From NCBI GenBank assembly GCA_002682825.1, contig NOKP01000002.1, forward strand, positions 5,314,309 to 5,378,308: a stretch of DNA of 64,000 nt. Reading direction: 5' to 3'. The DNA comes from Neonectria sp. B-13. Taxonomy: Eukaryota; Ascomycota; Sordariomycetes; Hypocreales; Nectriaceae. Shown piece by piece: positions 10,723 through 21,691 of the stretch (the first letter of the stretch is position 1; each line of letters starts with the position of its first letter). Position numbers and translations under genes: made by a program. Below the pieces are notes generated by a model. The model was not told the DNA's origin. It did no database searches and saw nothing but the letters and a program-made list of their open reading frames with translations.

Positions 10723-11488
10723 GCTATCGCAACTGCATGTTCAATAAAAGGATCCGCCGTCCAGTTTGAGGTGAAGTGAGGTGAGTTGAGAATGATATTA
10801 ATAACCCAGAACAAACGCGCCCGCGACAAAACGAAGCCAACAAAAGGGGTGCGTTGTGTTGCCACCAAGAAACCCCAAAGCGTCCCTCCTCTTGAACAAT
10901 GCAAACCCAGAAACGAGAATAAAGATAGAAGCCGGAAAGAATGAAAGAGCCTCGGTCGGGAAGAAAAAAGACTCGTCTTTGAGACGCCGTCGAGGTTGAA
11001 TTAGCTCCGCTTCGTACGAAGACGAAGACACGCGCCTACTTCACCTCACGGGCCGCAACCCAAGGTTCAAGAACCAAAGAACAGGGCGAGGAAGGAAAGA
11101 GGCTGGGGGGCAATGTCCCATTCGGGTAAGCACCAGAAAAAGCAACAACAATGCGCACACCCACCCACACTGGACACCCTCTTGTAACAAAGACAGCTGC
11201 CTTCTTTGACCAACGGGATCGAAACGAGGTTGATTCGACGAGATAAATCCCCCGGGTGACTCTTTCTTTGTTGATTGGATGCGATGCGACCAGATATGCG
11301 GTGCGACCAGATGCAATGCAACGCGACGCCCTCGAAGCATCCGGGTCCAGTGGAATGAGAGCGAGCAAGTGGGAATTTGGGCTCGCTCTGTCTCACAGAC
11401 AGGCCGGTCGAATATATATCACCCACCCAACGCTAAACCTTTTAGGGAAACTTAGCAAATCACTTTAAGTCGTCACTTCAGCGCCATA

Positions 11489-11504
11489 CTCTCTCTCTCT
11501 CTCT
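11489..11504. repeat. (CT)8 microsatellite
   Basis: Eight perfect CT dinucleotides in non-coding DNA downstream of sld2. Confidence 0.85.
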
Positions 11505-11712
11505 ATTCGTACTAAGCACAAACATGCGTCGTCTTTCAAGTCATCTTTATACAGCAAAATTCTATGTGTAGACAAATCTCATTAACAGCTGATTTATACT
11601 CATAACCCTCTATCGGTATATATCCCAGCTTCTCCAAATAACGCCGCTCCATGCACCTTGTCATAAGCCGTAGCCCAACCACCATGGATGGGTCTTCCTA
11701 CTCTCACTCTCT

Positions 11713-13196
11713 TCACCGTCGCCGACGGAATTTGCTACCATACCCTGGTCCGCCCTTGGCTCCGTTGTTTCTCAACTTGAGCCGCTGGAAGTTTGCATGA
11801 GCCAGCTCGTTGACCTTCCTTGCCGCCTTCTTCACTGTTCCTTCTGGTTTGGTCGCTGGTTTCTTCGTCTTCTTAGCCTTCTTGGGCTTTAGATCCTCAA
11901 AGTCCACATCATCTGCCTCTCCCTGGGTCTCGGGGATCGTGTTCTCTTTCTCGATATCGCTTCCAAGCGTGTCACCCATATTTTCCGGAGCCATGTTCTC
12001 TGGGCGTTTTGTGAATATGGGCTTCATGTTCGACCGCCTCGTTGTCCGCTTTTGTCCCTTCTTCTTGAACAACCTCAACGGGTTTCCATCTCGGCCCCGA
12101 GTCTGCTCCCCTTCACTGTCGTACATGCCCTCATCGTCAAACCCACCGAGTGGGAGCTGTCTGACTTGGCTATCCTCCACCAACACATCGTCCTTGGGCT
12201 GTGAAGGAGCCGCCGGCTGTGATCTCGGCTCGCCCATTTCCTCGCCCTCCAGTTCCCGTAGGGCGTCCAAGTCGTCATCCAGAACATCATCTTCGACTTT
12301 TCGTAGACTGGCAACAATCTCACTCAGTCCTCTCACCATCGGCTTGCGGGGCAATCTCAACGGAGCTGGTGCATCAAACTCGCCATTCTCGTCTAAAGCT
12401 GGAAGAGAATGACGTTTAAGAAACGCGGGCGTGTCGAACTGAAGCTTGGAGACCGATGTGGGTGTGAAGACTTCGGCGTCTTTGTCTCGGTTCTTCAGCG
12501 GCGTCATGAAGCTGTTTAGCATTTGTCGCTTGCTTGCCGACATGGGTGTCCGGTTTAGCCTCGCCGTGGTCTCGTCGTCCATGGTGATAGATCTCTTGCT
12601 AGGCGTCGCGTCGATTCTGCGCTGGGCTCCCTTCTTTCTCGGAGATTCGTTTTTCGATGGCGTGCCCAGTTCCTTTTCCACCAGCAAGTCGAAGAGTCCC
12701 AAAACACGTCCGTCACGCTGGGGAGTGGGGCCAAGAGACGTCACGGAAGCTGGGCTGAACAGCTTCCTTGAGGTTGCCGGAGAATTCATCAATTCTACGC
12801 CATGGTCGGTAGTGCGGTCCTTGGAAGGAGTCTCGAAATGTTTGGTGCGTTTTGTGGGTGTCTGGGCCAGGAGGATATCGGAACTGCGCTTCTTGGGCTT
12901 GGGGTCCTCTTTCGCGGGTGGCGACACCTTGCCGGATATGATATCGCGGACCTTGTTGTATTGCTTGTACTTTTGGGCTGTTGAAGGTCTAGTCAGCAAT
13001 CTGGAATTGAGGAATCGAGTGTGTTGAACGGGGTCTTCGGGGCATGTTGCATACCGATTTCAGGGTTGGCCTTGATATCGTCCCTTCCAGGCTTCTTGCC
13101 CTTGTGCACCCTAGCCCAGTCGCTCTCCCATGCCTTCAAGTCGACGCGTAGCAGTTGTGATTGGGACTCGAACTCGGCTTTGGTAGCTTCGTCCAT
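11713..13196 (-). CDS. sld2: DNA replication regulator Sld2 (Drc1/RecQL4 N-terminus family)
   Basis: Two exons, 13196-13055 and 12977-11713, joined across a 77-base intron (GTATGC..CAACAG), give 468 residues. The junction restores the family's hallmark N-terminal block, reading GRDDIKANPEI-AQKYKQYNK. The rest is basic and low-complexity, with more than ten Ser/Thr-Pro sites, many followed by Lys or Arg (TPTK, TPSK, TPLK, SPRK). In yeast, CDK phosphorylation of Sld2 at such sites drives binding to Dpb11 and origin firing; the same control here is inferred from family and site density. The C-terminus is very basic and suits DNA binding. The gene is divergent from the RING protein gene across about 460 bases. 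Confidence 0.88.
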
Positions 13197-13659
13197 TGCG
13201 AGTTTCGTTGAAGAAGCAAGCGATGGAGATATTGTAGACGAAGCAAAATGTTGGAATCCAACGTCAACAGAGGAGTGGGTTGCAGTGACGAGATTGTAGG
13301 AGTGACATGGGATGGGATATGAGAGAGGAGTCGAGTGGAGTGAGTCGCGGTTCCAACGCGTGGAGGCAGCGACAGCGGGACGCGAAGTTTAAACGCGTTA
13401 AGTGCAGGGTGCCCGTGTAGGGAAAGTGCCACTGGAGCGGCATCGTCATGGCGCTTTGCAGGGTTAAAGAAGGCGCGGGACCGGCGCCACTACAGGTACG
13501 TACCCTTTTTCCCCACGTCAGTCAGCCACTCATCCAAATCATCGCCACAACCAAATCCAAGGTCGCACCTCTTCAACTTCGTTCCTTTATTTCCTGTTGC
13601 AGCCCTCGACTCAACGCATGTGCTCGCTGGTCACAGGCACAGCTGGCTGCATCGTGACC
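13197..13659. other. divergent promoter region between sld2 and the RING protein gene
   Basis: About 460 bases shared by two divergently transcribed genes. I see no additional gene or clear TATA box. An alternative in-frame ATG for the RING protein lies at 13618. Confidence 0.6.
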
Positions 13660-14748
13660 ATGGACCCCGACCAATCCACCGACGACCTCCAGCGCCGAGT
13701 CCTCCAGAGCACCCTCGACGAAATCAACCAAGACTCGGCCGACTGCTGTGTCATCTGTCTCGAGTCCGTTAGTGAAGCTTGCGAAGCTCTTCCGTGCCAT
13801 CACCGCCACTTCGACTACCTCTGCCTCCTCAGCTGGCTCGAGCAGTCGCCCAAATGCCCCTTGTGCAAGGCCACTGTCGCTCAGGTTCGCCATGCCCTCG
13901 ACCAACCAGTCACAAAAGTCTACGACGTTCCTCAGCCCCCGCCAGCACCCCCGCCTCAAGATTCGAGAGCATACTCCTCTTTCTCAAGAGGCAATCGTCA
14001 TAGACCTCAATGGCGACGCCCTTATCGGGACCGACCTCACGACAACGTACCCAGCGATCGCATCTCGAGCGCAGTTACCCAGCGTCGCGACGTGTATCGC
14101 CATAACCGCTACTCCAAACACGTGGGCTCGAATCGACTCTCCCGATACCGAGAACTAACTCCCGCTCTCTTCTGCACAGACGAGGAGCTGGTGTCACGCG
14201 CCCGAATGTGGATACGCCGGGAACTGCAGGTCTTCTCGTTCCTTGCCCTCGACGAAGCAGACTCCTCAACGGCCCACCCTGAGACGAACTCAAGAAATGC
14301 CCTGGTTCGGAGGAGGGCCAACAGTGCAGAGTTTCTCCTCGAGTACATTATCGCTGTCTTGAAGTCTGTCGACCTCATGGGCAGTGGGGGACAGGCTGAG
14401 AACATGCTGGCGGATTTCCTGGGGAGAGACAGCACACGACTATTTCTGCATGAGCTAAGAGCCTGGCTGCGAAGTCCTTACACCAAACTTGAGGACTGGG
14501 ACCGAGCAGTACAGTACGATGATCCTGGGACGACGAGCACTAGCAGGCTTGCTATAGAAAGGGATACGATCACCGGAGCGGAGCCTGGGGAGAATAGGCA
14601 TCAGGATACACACACCAGGGATCACTACGGAAGGAGGGGGGACTTTTATCGGCCAAGTAAGAGTAGGTTTGAGAACCACAGGCAGTCGTCAAGATATGAG
14701 CCGTATGGTCGAAGAGGTGGGAAAGTAGGGCGGGACAGACATGATTAA
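13660..14748 (+). CDS. RING-finger protein, probable TOPORS-like E3 ubiquitin ligase
   Basis: A single exon of 362 residues. A RING-type zinc site lies near the N-terminus: Cys30-x2-Cys33, Cys46-x-His48-x-His50, Cys55 and Cys66-x2-Cys69, ending KCPLCK. The run CHHRHFDYLC differs from the textbook C-x-H-x2-C-x2-C spacing. The rest is rich in Arg, Ser and charged residues, and the C-terminus is an Arg/Gly/Tyr-rich tail, as in TOPORS-type ligases that act in the nucleus. Ubiquitin ligase activity is inferred from the domain. I chose the ATG at 13660 because its context (ACCATGG) is good and the conserved region follows soon after; an in-frame ATG at 13618 would add 14 residues. No introns are needed. 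Confidence 0.72.
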   Translation: MDPDQSTDDLQRRVLQSTLDEINQDSADCCVICLESVSEACEALPCHHRHFDYLCLLSWLEQSPKCPLCKATVAQVRHALDQPVTKVYDVPQPPPAPPPQDSRAYSSFSRGNRHRPQWRRPYRDRPHDNVPSDRISSAVTQRRDVYRHNRYSKHVGSNRLSRYRELTPALFCTDEELVSRARMWIRRELQVFSFLALDEADSSTAHPETNSRNALVRRRANSAEFLLEYIIAVLKSVDLMGSGGQAENMLADFLGRDSTRLFLHELRAWLRSPYTKLEDWDRAVQYDDPGTTSTSRLAIERDTITGAEPGENRHQDTHTRDHYGRRGDFYRPSKSRFENHRQSSRYEPYGRRGGKVGRDRHD

Positions 14749-15312
14749 CGACACTAAAGGAGTTGGATAACCATTGGCTTGGATTTTTATAGAACATGAT
14801 ACCCCAGAGAGCAATTTCCATAGATGGAGAGTAAGGGCGAATACTACAGCTATTGATATATTACCCACTGGCTTTGTTAGCGAGGCTAGTGTCACCAACG
14901 CCGATTGCCAGTCAACCATCACCAACTCCCACCCACACCCTCAAAACCACGCCCAGGCATCACTCCCCATACCTAGTCGGCGACTCCGGGGTGTTGAGTT
15001 CATCCGAATCCGCACTATGCCGCCTACGGAGCGGAACATGGAACCTCAACTCGGGCGCGGGACGGAGCTCATGTCTCAGCACCAGGCGGAATTCCGCCAA
15101 CAACGGCGGGAATCGCTGGCTTCGGCGTTAAGGGGCTGTTTGTTATTTGGGTTTAAATGAAGATATTTCCTGTCTGTTCCATCTTCTGAATCAACTGAAT
15201 CTTCAAGAAAAAAAGAAAAAGTTTCATATTTGTCACTCAGCATCTCGGGGACTTACACCACCACCACAACCACCACAACCCCATCATCACCAAACACACC
15301 ACACCTTCTCCA
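14749..15312. other. intergenic region between the RING and DsbA-like genes
   Basis: About 560 bases. Just before the start codon at 15313 the + strand has an A-rich run and then a CCA/CAC-rich leader, typical of fungal 5' UTRs. I see no gene. Confidence 0.6.
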
Positions 15313-15999
15313 ATGGCATCCCTCTCCATAACCGTCATCTCAGACCCCGTCTGCCCCTTCTGCTATCTCGGCCTGCTACGCCTCAACCGCGCCCTGGCCC
15401 TGTACCGCAAAACCGTCCCGGGCGCCTCCGCCGCCCCCATCGCCATCACCTGGCACGCCTACCTGCTCGACGCCGCGGCCCCACGCCGCGTCTCCCAGCC
15501 GCTTCTGTCCAAGATGGCGGAGAAGCGCGGCGCGGAGCGCGTGCCCGAGCTCAAGGCCCGGCTGCGCGACACGGGCCTGCGCGAGGGCGTGGTGTTCGAC
15601 TTCGGCGCGCGCATCGGCAGCACCGTTGAGGCGCACCGGCTCGTGGTGCTCGCGCGGCGCTCGGGGAGGGAGCATGCGGTTATGCAGGAGACGATGCAGA
15701 TGTACTTTGAGGGCGGCGGCGATATCACAAGTACGGATGACCTCGTGCGGGCGGCGGAGCGCGCTGGCATCGATGCCGCCGAGGCGAGGGTGTGGCTGGA
15801 GGGCGACGAGGGGCTCGAGCAGGTCCAGCTGGAGGTTGACGAGGCAGTCAAGATGGGCGTTCAGGGAGTGCCGCGGTTTATCATCAATGATAAGTTTGTT
15901 ATCGATGGGGCGGACGACATAAGTGTGTTTCTGGAGCAGCTTGTTTTGGCCAGGGAGGAGACCTTGGGGGGTGATCAGAAGGATGAGTTGTTGGTGTAG
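15313..15999 (+). CDS. DsbA-like thioredoxin-fold oxidoreductase (FrnE type)
   Basis: A single exon of 228 residues, close to the usual length for the FrnE branch of the DsbA family. The CPFC redox motif is at Cys14-Cys17, right after the first beta strand (VISDPVCPFC). The thioredoxin-fold cis-proline loop is at GVPRFI (Pro187), followed by the INDKFVIDGA strand typical of the family. An all-helical insertion lies between. No signal peptide is seen, so the protein is probably cytosolic and may work as a glutathione- or thiol-dependent isomerase or oxidoreductase; its substrate is unknown. Third codon positions are very GC-rich compared with neighbouring genes. It converges on spc34 with only 175 bases between stop codons. 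Confidence 0.85.
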   Translation: MASLSITVISDPVCPFCYLGLLRLNRALALYRKTVPGASAAPIAITWHAYLLDAAAPRRVSQPLLSKMAEKRGAERVPELKARLRDTGLREGVVFDFGARIGSTVEAHRLVVLARRSGREHAVMQETMQMYFEGGGDITSTDDLVRAAERAGIDAAEARVWLEGDEGLEQVQLEVDEAVKMGVQGVPRFIINDKFVIDGADDISVFLEQLVLAREETLGGDQKDELLV

Positions 16000-16174
16000 G
16001 TAGATGAGTTGGCACAGTTAGTTATGTTAGATATGGTAGATATTAGATGGGCAGTGGTTTGCTTCGCTTTTTGTATTAAAATGGCAATTTCGTTCGGACA
16101 TCTCACTCCTGTCCGTCCTACGTCTCATCTTCATTCAGGGTATATCATCACATTCATCCACTCTTCTCAACCGC

Positions 16175-16995
16175 TCACATGTTCATCAGTCCCCCCAGGT
16201 CTTTCTCCATAGCCCTCAGCATCGTCTGCAACTCCCTCTTCTTGACTTCCATCTCCTTCGCCTCCTCCTCCTCCCTCCTCAGGTCCGCCTCGGTCCACAC
16301 CTCGCCCCCGTCATGATCCTCCTCCTCCTCCTCCTCGTCTTCGTCATCCATCCAGTCCCGGTTCAGGCTTGCCAGCTGCTCCGCCTGCTCCGCCACCCGC
16401 GCCTCGTAGTAGGCCATGGTGTTCTTCCCGTGTGCCTGCTTGTTCCGCAAGGCGGCGATGCGCTCCCGCGCCCCCGGGAGCTCGTAGACCCCGCAGAGCG
16501 TCTCAGCGCCGCGCAGCAGCACACTCACGTCCACGTCGCCCTTGCGGTCCTGCTCGCCGCGGCGGAGCTGCTCGTGCATCTGGCCCCCCAGGACTGCGGA
16601 GACGGCCGTGTGCCGGCGGGGATTGTGCGGGGCGCCGGCGCGGGTGGGGGGGCCGGTTGTCACCTCGCCCGAGGCGACGTTGAAAACGGTTTGGCGCCGG
16701 TTGGACGACTTCTTCTTCTCAGGCTCTGTAGGCTTGAGGTTTGCAGGCGGCGGTGGGGGAGGAGGCACAGAGAAGAGGGCGCGCTCGTGGGGTTCGGTGT
16801 CACGGATGAGGGAGGTGATGTCGTGGTTGGAGAGGAGGGCGTTTGTAAAGATTTTCGGTTGGGGGAAGCTGTTGCAGGCAGTCAGCAGGCCGAGCGTCCA
16901 TCGTTCTCAGTGGTCTCCTTTAGTACATACGGGAGAGAGTCAATCCCCTGGCATGAGTAGCCGATTTGCTCGAGGTGTGCTGAGATGAGAGACAT
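16175..16995 (-). CDS. spc34: DASH complex subunit Spc34
   Basis: Two exons, 16995-16931 and 16868-16175, join across a 61-base intron (GTATGT..CAACAG) to give 252 residues. The start MSLISAHLEQIGYSC and the following PQPKIFTNALL block match the conserved N-terminus of fungal Spc34. A proline run, a central helical part and a C-terminal acidic coiled coil follow. Spc34 is a subunit of the fungal DASH/Dam1 ring, which couples kinetochores to microtubule plus ends during mitosis; in yeast it is an Aurora B (Ipl1) substrate. RRQT near the middle has a basic-residue context compatible with such a kinase, which is inference. The start is fixed by the conserved first exon. Confidence 0.88.
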
Positions 16996-18659
16996 GGTGG
17001 AAATTGGGGTTGGCGGGGTTGCTCAGCGCGTCCTGGCTCAGATGCAGGCTTGGACTTGGTGGGTGAGGTCGTCTAGGTAACGGAAGTAGGTGGAAGCTCT
17101 GTTATACAGCTCCAAATGGTCCTTTGATTGAGTCCGCAGCGCAATCACTGAAGATCAATTGTCGCAATCTTGAGCAGCCGTGATGGTGATGGTGATGGTG
17201 GGTGTTTGGTTGTCCAACAAGGCGCGTGGTGGATGTTGATCTATTCCTTATCGATAAGCCTCACAGCACGGCGGGGTTCGAGACCACAGTCCCACTAAGA
17301 TAACGAGCTCTTATCGCTCGTCTGCTACTAAGCTTGCCTAGTACGTACTTAGTTAGTTAAGTACCCGAGTACTTCGTACTACTTTGTACATCATTTCGCA
17401 GATATTCGCATCACGTCATGTCATGCCTCCTCACACCTGTGACCTGAGCATATCATCAGCGCCAATTAGTCTAACCTCTCATCCATGGGTATCCATGGTT
17501 CCTCCACGAGCCCTCCTCCAATCTCGAACCGAACAACAGCTGAGAATCTCGGAACCTCCCCTTTGTCCTAGCTCGCGCACAAACCACTTTCCCCTCTCCT
17601 TCTCTGTCGTTGTAACCTCATGTCCATTCCTTAAGCAGAAGGTGCTGCCGAAGCATGAGGACATGCCCTATCTAAGGCATATACTTATGCAACTATCACC
17701 ACCCAAACCCCGCCCCCTTGGAAGCCCAGGCTCACTACTAGTAGCCTCCCCTTCACTAACACTCAAGCCACGCAACGTGGTCCTCTCCGGATCCTTTCCC
17801 CGTCCTCTCTAATGCTAATGACGCACATCCACCTCATGCATGTCTGTCATTTCCTGGGCCATGCCACCCACGCCATCGCGCACCCCCGTCCAGTCCACCG
17901 GTGTCACCGCCTCACTTTTTAGCAAACCACTGGACAATCGCCTGTGGGCCAAAGACCCGAGTGGGTTCGATCATGCAACATTTTGCCGATCCAGGTACAT
18001 CGTTGGAATCTCCTAGACTCAATTCCAGTTAAGGCTCGTCCATGTTCAGCTGGGCTGGACACGAGACCCCAAGTCTATCCTAGTCTAAGCTTCAAATCGA
18101 AAGAGCATTCAATAAACCACGTCAAATCCAACAGGCAATGTCCTCCCAAGCATACTCTTCCCCCACGCATCTGCTTGTGCGTCCTCCGCCGATGCCGTCG
18201 CTCGTAAAAGCATCCAACTGACATGTAAAGAAACGGTCTATAAGGTATCGAACGGAAATGCAGGGTCGGCCGTGATCCAACTGTTGCCTGTGCCCCTGAT
18301 GCTGTGCCCTCCGTCTATGCAAATGCCAAACATCAATCTCCCAAATCAAATGCTCATTCTCATCCGGCTGGCCGGCCAAAAACCTCGTCAGGGGCGAGGG
18401 TCAATGCCTGGGCCAGACCCGCAATGCCACGGATTGTCGTCCAACAGATCCCTTGAAGCGTGGTTGACCAGTCGAGTTGCCCGGTAAAGGCAGAGTCGGG
18501 TTCGTAGGTTTTTAAAGGTGAAACGTTATCATCATCAGAGGGACCCCTGGTCTCCTCTCATCCTCGTAACTTCGTCATTATTCATGTCTGTCGTCGTGGC
18601 TCGCGGACAGCATATCTGATTCGTCTAGCGTGGTGACCGACCCTGACATCGCTTCGGCT
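16996..18659. other. intergenic region upstream of spc34
   Basis: About 1.66 kb. The part next to spc34 holds a GATA-type palindrome (17247-17258) and several TGATGG repeats. A 142-codon frame at 17384-17812 has no recognisable domain and poor coding character, so I do not call it a gene. The last ~400 bases are probably the 3' UTR of the next minus-strand gene. Confidence 0.55.
17247..17258. promoter_or_regulatory. perfect palindrome CTTATCGATAAG, two inverted GATA sites
   Basis: A 12-base perfect palindrome made of two inverted GATAAG elements, about 250 bases upstream of the spc34 start codon. The same 12 bases recur at 52701-52712 upstream of prp43. Fungal GATA factors bind HGATAR sequences; use of this site is inferred. 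Confidence 0.4.
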
Positions 18660-19766
18660 TCAGCTTGAGCTCGAGTCCATTTCCATGATTTCCATATCCC
18701 AGTAAGGCAGCTCACGCGCCAGGTGCTGTCCAGCGGCGTACTCGTCCTCGCTCGAGTCAGGCTCGTCGAGCTCCTCGATTCGAGCGGGCGGCGGGTCATG
18801 GAACAGGAGACTGGTGCGCTGCAGCTTCCTGCGCAGGCGGCGGGCGCTAGACCCAACGTCATTGACATCCAATGCCTCGTCGTCGTTGTCGGAATCGCTC
18901 AGTTCACTGTGGGTGCGTTTGCCAAAGCTGCTTCCCATGCTCATACGGCGGAACTTCCTGATCTGCTCCCGGCGCTTGAGGAAGGCCTCTTCATCAAAGT
19001 CCAAATCGTTGTCACCTGCAGCCTCGTTGTCAGCCTCGTTATCGGAGGTCTCATTACTGCAGTTGAGGTTCTTGAGGTTGTGCATCATGTCCTTGTCCAG
19101 GTCCTTGTGGGGCACAGTCTTGTGTCTTGATCTGGACCGGCTGCGATTCGACTCGATTTCGGTAGGCTGTAGAATATCGAGTCCGTCGCAGTCGCTGTCC
19201 ATTGGATCAACGTCTTCCAGGGTGAAGTTGCAGACAACCGTGGTCGTAGTTGCAGTCAAATGTGAGGTCTCGGCCTCATCAGAGGCGTCAGAGGCGTCAG
19301 ATTCGTCCGAGGAGTCGTCCGAATCTTCGGAGTTTTCCAAGTCGTCCATCATCTCATCTTCGGAATCTGCATTGTCCAGTGCAAGTGCAAGGCCTGGGGC
19401 TGCGGGTTCGGGAACGCTGCCAATGCTTGCGCTATCCGAGGAGTCGTCATCTGAGTCGTCAAGATTCGAGGACGAGGAGGACGAGGAACGAGGGCTCAAT
19501 TGCTCCGGGCCGAGGGTGGGCTGGTAGCTGAACTGATGGCCGTTTCCGACGGGCTTAATGTTGGGGTCCTCGTTGAGCGGCTTGAAGATGTCTCGAAAGT
19601 CGGGCTGGCGACGGGGTTTGAGGCTATGCTTGCGAGAAGCGGGCGGCGAGGGTGTGGGGGTCTCGGGTGGTGAGGTTGGGTCGGCGGTGAGATGCTGATC
19701 CTGAATCAGGGCGGATTTTAGGTCTGGCGTCGACGGGCGCCGCCGGAGGTTCCTACTCCTTGGCAT
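18660..19766 (-). CDS. conserved-looking disordered acidic nuclear-type protein, function unknown
   Basis: A single exon of 368 residues that I do not recognise as a named family. The N-terminus is basic and Pro/Ser/Thr-rich (MPRSRNLRRRPSTPDLKSAL), with a short conserved-looking block PDFRDIFKPLNEDP around residues 54-67. The middle (about 95-160) is an acidic Ser/Asp/Glu tract. A charged helical region follows around EEAFLKRREQIRKFRRMSMGS, and the C-terminus ends in a run of serines. Basic clusters (RSRSRSRHK, RRLRRKLQR) could be nuclear localisation signals. Almost the whole chain is predicted by composition to be disordered. The start is a good ATG with no alternative upstream. Long acidic repeats make this frame less certain than its neighbours, but its length and composition support it being real. 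Confidence 0.62.
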   Translation of the reverse strand: MPRSRNLRRRPSTPDLKSALIQDQHLTADPTSPPETPTPSPPASRKHSLKPRRQPDFRDIFKPLNEDPNIKPVGNGHQFSYQPTLGPEQLSPRSSSSSSSNLDDSDDDSSDSASIGSVPEPAAPGLALALDNADSEDEMMDDLENSEDSDDSSDESDASDASDEAETSHLTATTTTVVCNFTLEDVDPMDSDCDGLDILQPTEIESNRSRSRSRHKTVPHKDLDKDMMHNLKNLNCSNETSDNEADNEAAGDNDLDFDEEAFLKRREQIRKFRRMSMGSSFGKRTHSELSDSDNDDEALDVNDVGSSARRLRRKLQRTSLLFHDPPPARIEELDEPDSSEDEYAAGQHLARELPYWDMEIMEMDSSSS

Positions 19767-21212
19767 GGCGAGGTAATCCTTTGTCGTCCTTTTTATATTT
19801 TACCCTTAATAGCCTTGGGAGAGGAAAAAAACGTATATATCGTGGGGTGGTTCCCAGCTGTAGTGGATGTGGTTCCGGGGAAGTGTCGAAATCAAAGGTC
19901 AATCAACAGTGGGCGGCTTAGACAAGACCAAGCCAAGCGGGAACTGAACCGTTAACGGGATCTTATCAATCGAGCCCCTGTGGTTGGAGTGGATGTGGGG
20001 TAATGGAACGGAGGGAGGATAAGCCAGTTGCAAGCTGCCAGACCGAAGGTACAGAAGACCAAGAGTGAGTACAGTCGGTGGGCGGATTGCGAGGTACTGT
20101 GCAGTACAGCACCACGAGGTGAAGAAATGGGAAAGAGGAGAGGGAGACACAAAAAGCCGATCGAAAAAAAAAATCGGTGCAGCCGTTAGGTTGCTGCTGG
20201 CTACTGGTGGTTCTGCTAGGATACTGCGCGGGGCTGCCAGCAGAGCATCGCAGGATGCAACGCACCCAAGTGGGAGGGGAGGGTGATTGGGTCTTGGGGG
20301 AACCCGGTCGTTTGCTGAGCCCTGTGCTGGGTCCTCTGCTGGGTCGTCTTCTGGGGCCAGAGACGGGGACTTTGTGGCCGGATTTTGGGGGTCAGGGCTC
20401 GCTGGACTGGGCTAACAGGATGGCTGCTGCGGTTTGGGCCTGGGCTTAGGCTTGGGCTGGGCTGAACGGGCGGAGGACCGAGGAGGGGGGGCGCGGAAAA
20501 GAAACGGGGGACGGGACCCAGAAAAAAAGAGTGGAGGGAGGGATGGAGGATGGAGGGGATAGAGGGAGGCTTTTTGGAGAACCGTCAGCTTCTTTCAGCT
20601 GTTGACGGCGACAGCGACCCTAGGCCGAGAAGGACGGTGAGGCGACAAGTTGCAGCAGCAGTATGAGCGTCAGTCGTGGTGGTGGTGGAGGAGGCGATAG
20701 GGTGGGTGGCGGGAATAGTGGTGGTGGTGGTTGTTATCGTTGTCGTTGCAGTGTTGCAATGCAGTGGTGTTTGTCTGTGTGGGTGTCACTGTAGTGGCAG
20801 TGGTGATAGTCAGGGAGCCAAGCCCCAGAGAAGGAATCTCCAGCACGGAGAGGATGATATGCGACTGGTGTTTGGGATCATGATAATGTGTCTGGTGGCT
20901 GAGGGAGGTTGTTGCTTGCGAGGGCACTTGGCGTTGAACCAGGGAGCCCGTCGACAAAGAGACGAAAAAGGGTTGATGAGAGAGTGCTTTTTTTCAGGGT
21001 TGCGCTTCGGCTTTCCGTCACTGACTGGCTGCTGCTGCTGATGTTGCCGCAGCTATTACCGTTGCCGTTGCTCGGTGGTTGGCGGGAATTCCCCTTCTAG
21101 AGCCCAACGGGGACGCAGGATCTCGTCGTCGTCGGGGAGGTGAGGACGGGGAGTTGGAGGTTGGGTTTCTTAACGTTGTCGTCGTTCACTTGAAAGGGGA
21201 TCAAGTGATGAT

Positions 21213-21290
21213 GACAAGAGAAGGAGGAGAAGAAAAAGAAGAGAGGGCGAGAAAGAAGAGGGAACGGAGGAAGGGACGAAGGGAGGAGGC
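21213..21290. repeat. purine-rich tract
   Basis: Nearly all bases on the + strand are A or G over about 78 bases (GAAGGAGGAGAAG-like). Such tracts can exclude nucleosomes or form triplexes; no function is shown. Confidence 0.6.
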
Positions 21291-21494
21291 GATATGCAGG
21301 CGAAGAAGGTAGGTAGGTACCTAGAGGAGGGAGGAGGGATGGTGGCTGATAGGTGCAGCAGTAGTAGGCCCGCACAACACAACAGGCAGGAAGGACTGGT
21401 ACGGCACGGTACGATTAGAGGGCTTTGTACGAAGGGGAGCCTAGGAGCCTAGGAGGTGGGCACCTCGGGCAAGGTGAGGTGAGGTAAGGTCAAG

Positions 21495-21528
21495 GATGCG
21501 ATGCGATGCGATGTGATGCGGTGCGATG
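21495..21528. repeat. GCGAT tandem repeat
   Basis: About six imperfect copies of a five-base GCGAT/GTGAT unit. Confidence 0.75.
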
Positions 21529-21668
21529 GTGCCGTCTTAGGCTCTTAGCGCGGCTTTCTGGGGATGACGACAGGGCAAAAGACGCCTAACAAGGCAAAGG
21601 GAAGGGAAAGGCGACAGGCGGCAAAATGGTAGTCTAACGGCCGGGGCGCACTAGGCGGATAGCTTCTG

Positions 21669-21691
21669 CCACTGCCACTGCCACTGCCACT
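21669..21691. repeat. (CCACTG)n microsatellite
   Basis: Nearly four perfect copies of CCACTG. Confidence 0.75.

Larger units (their letters stand above)
10644..11712. other. dim-2 leader/promoter and sld2 3' flank
   Basis: About 1.07 kb between two minus-strand genes. It must contain the dim-2 promoter and the sld2 3' UTR. A (CT)8 run lies at 11489-11504. Overlapping short frames on the minus strand at 11036-11426 have no recognisable protein character. Confidence 0.6.

Noticed and set aside
17384..17812. 142-codon frame on the + strand downstream of short repeats
   Set aside because: Its composition is non-coding in style, it has no domain, and it lies in what is probably flanking DNA of minus-strand genes.
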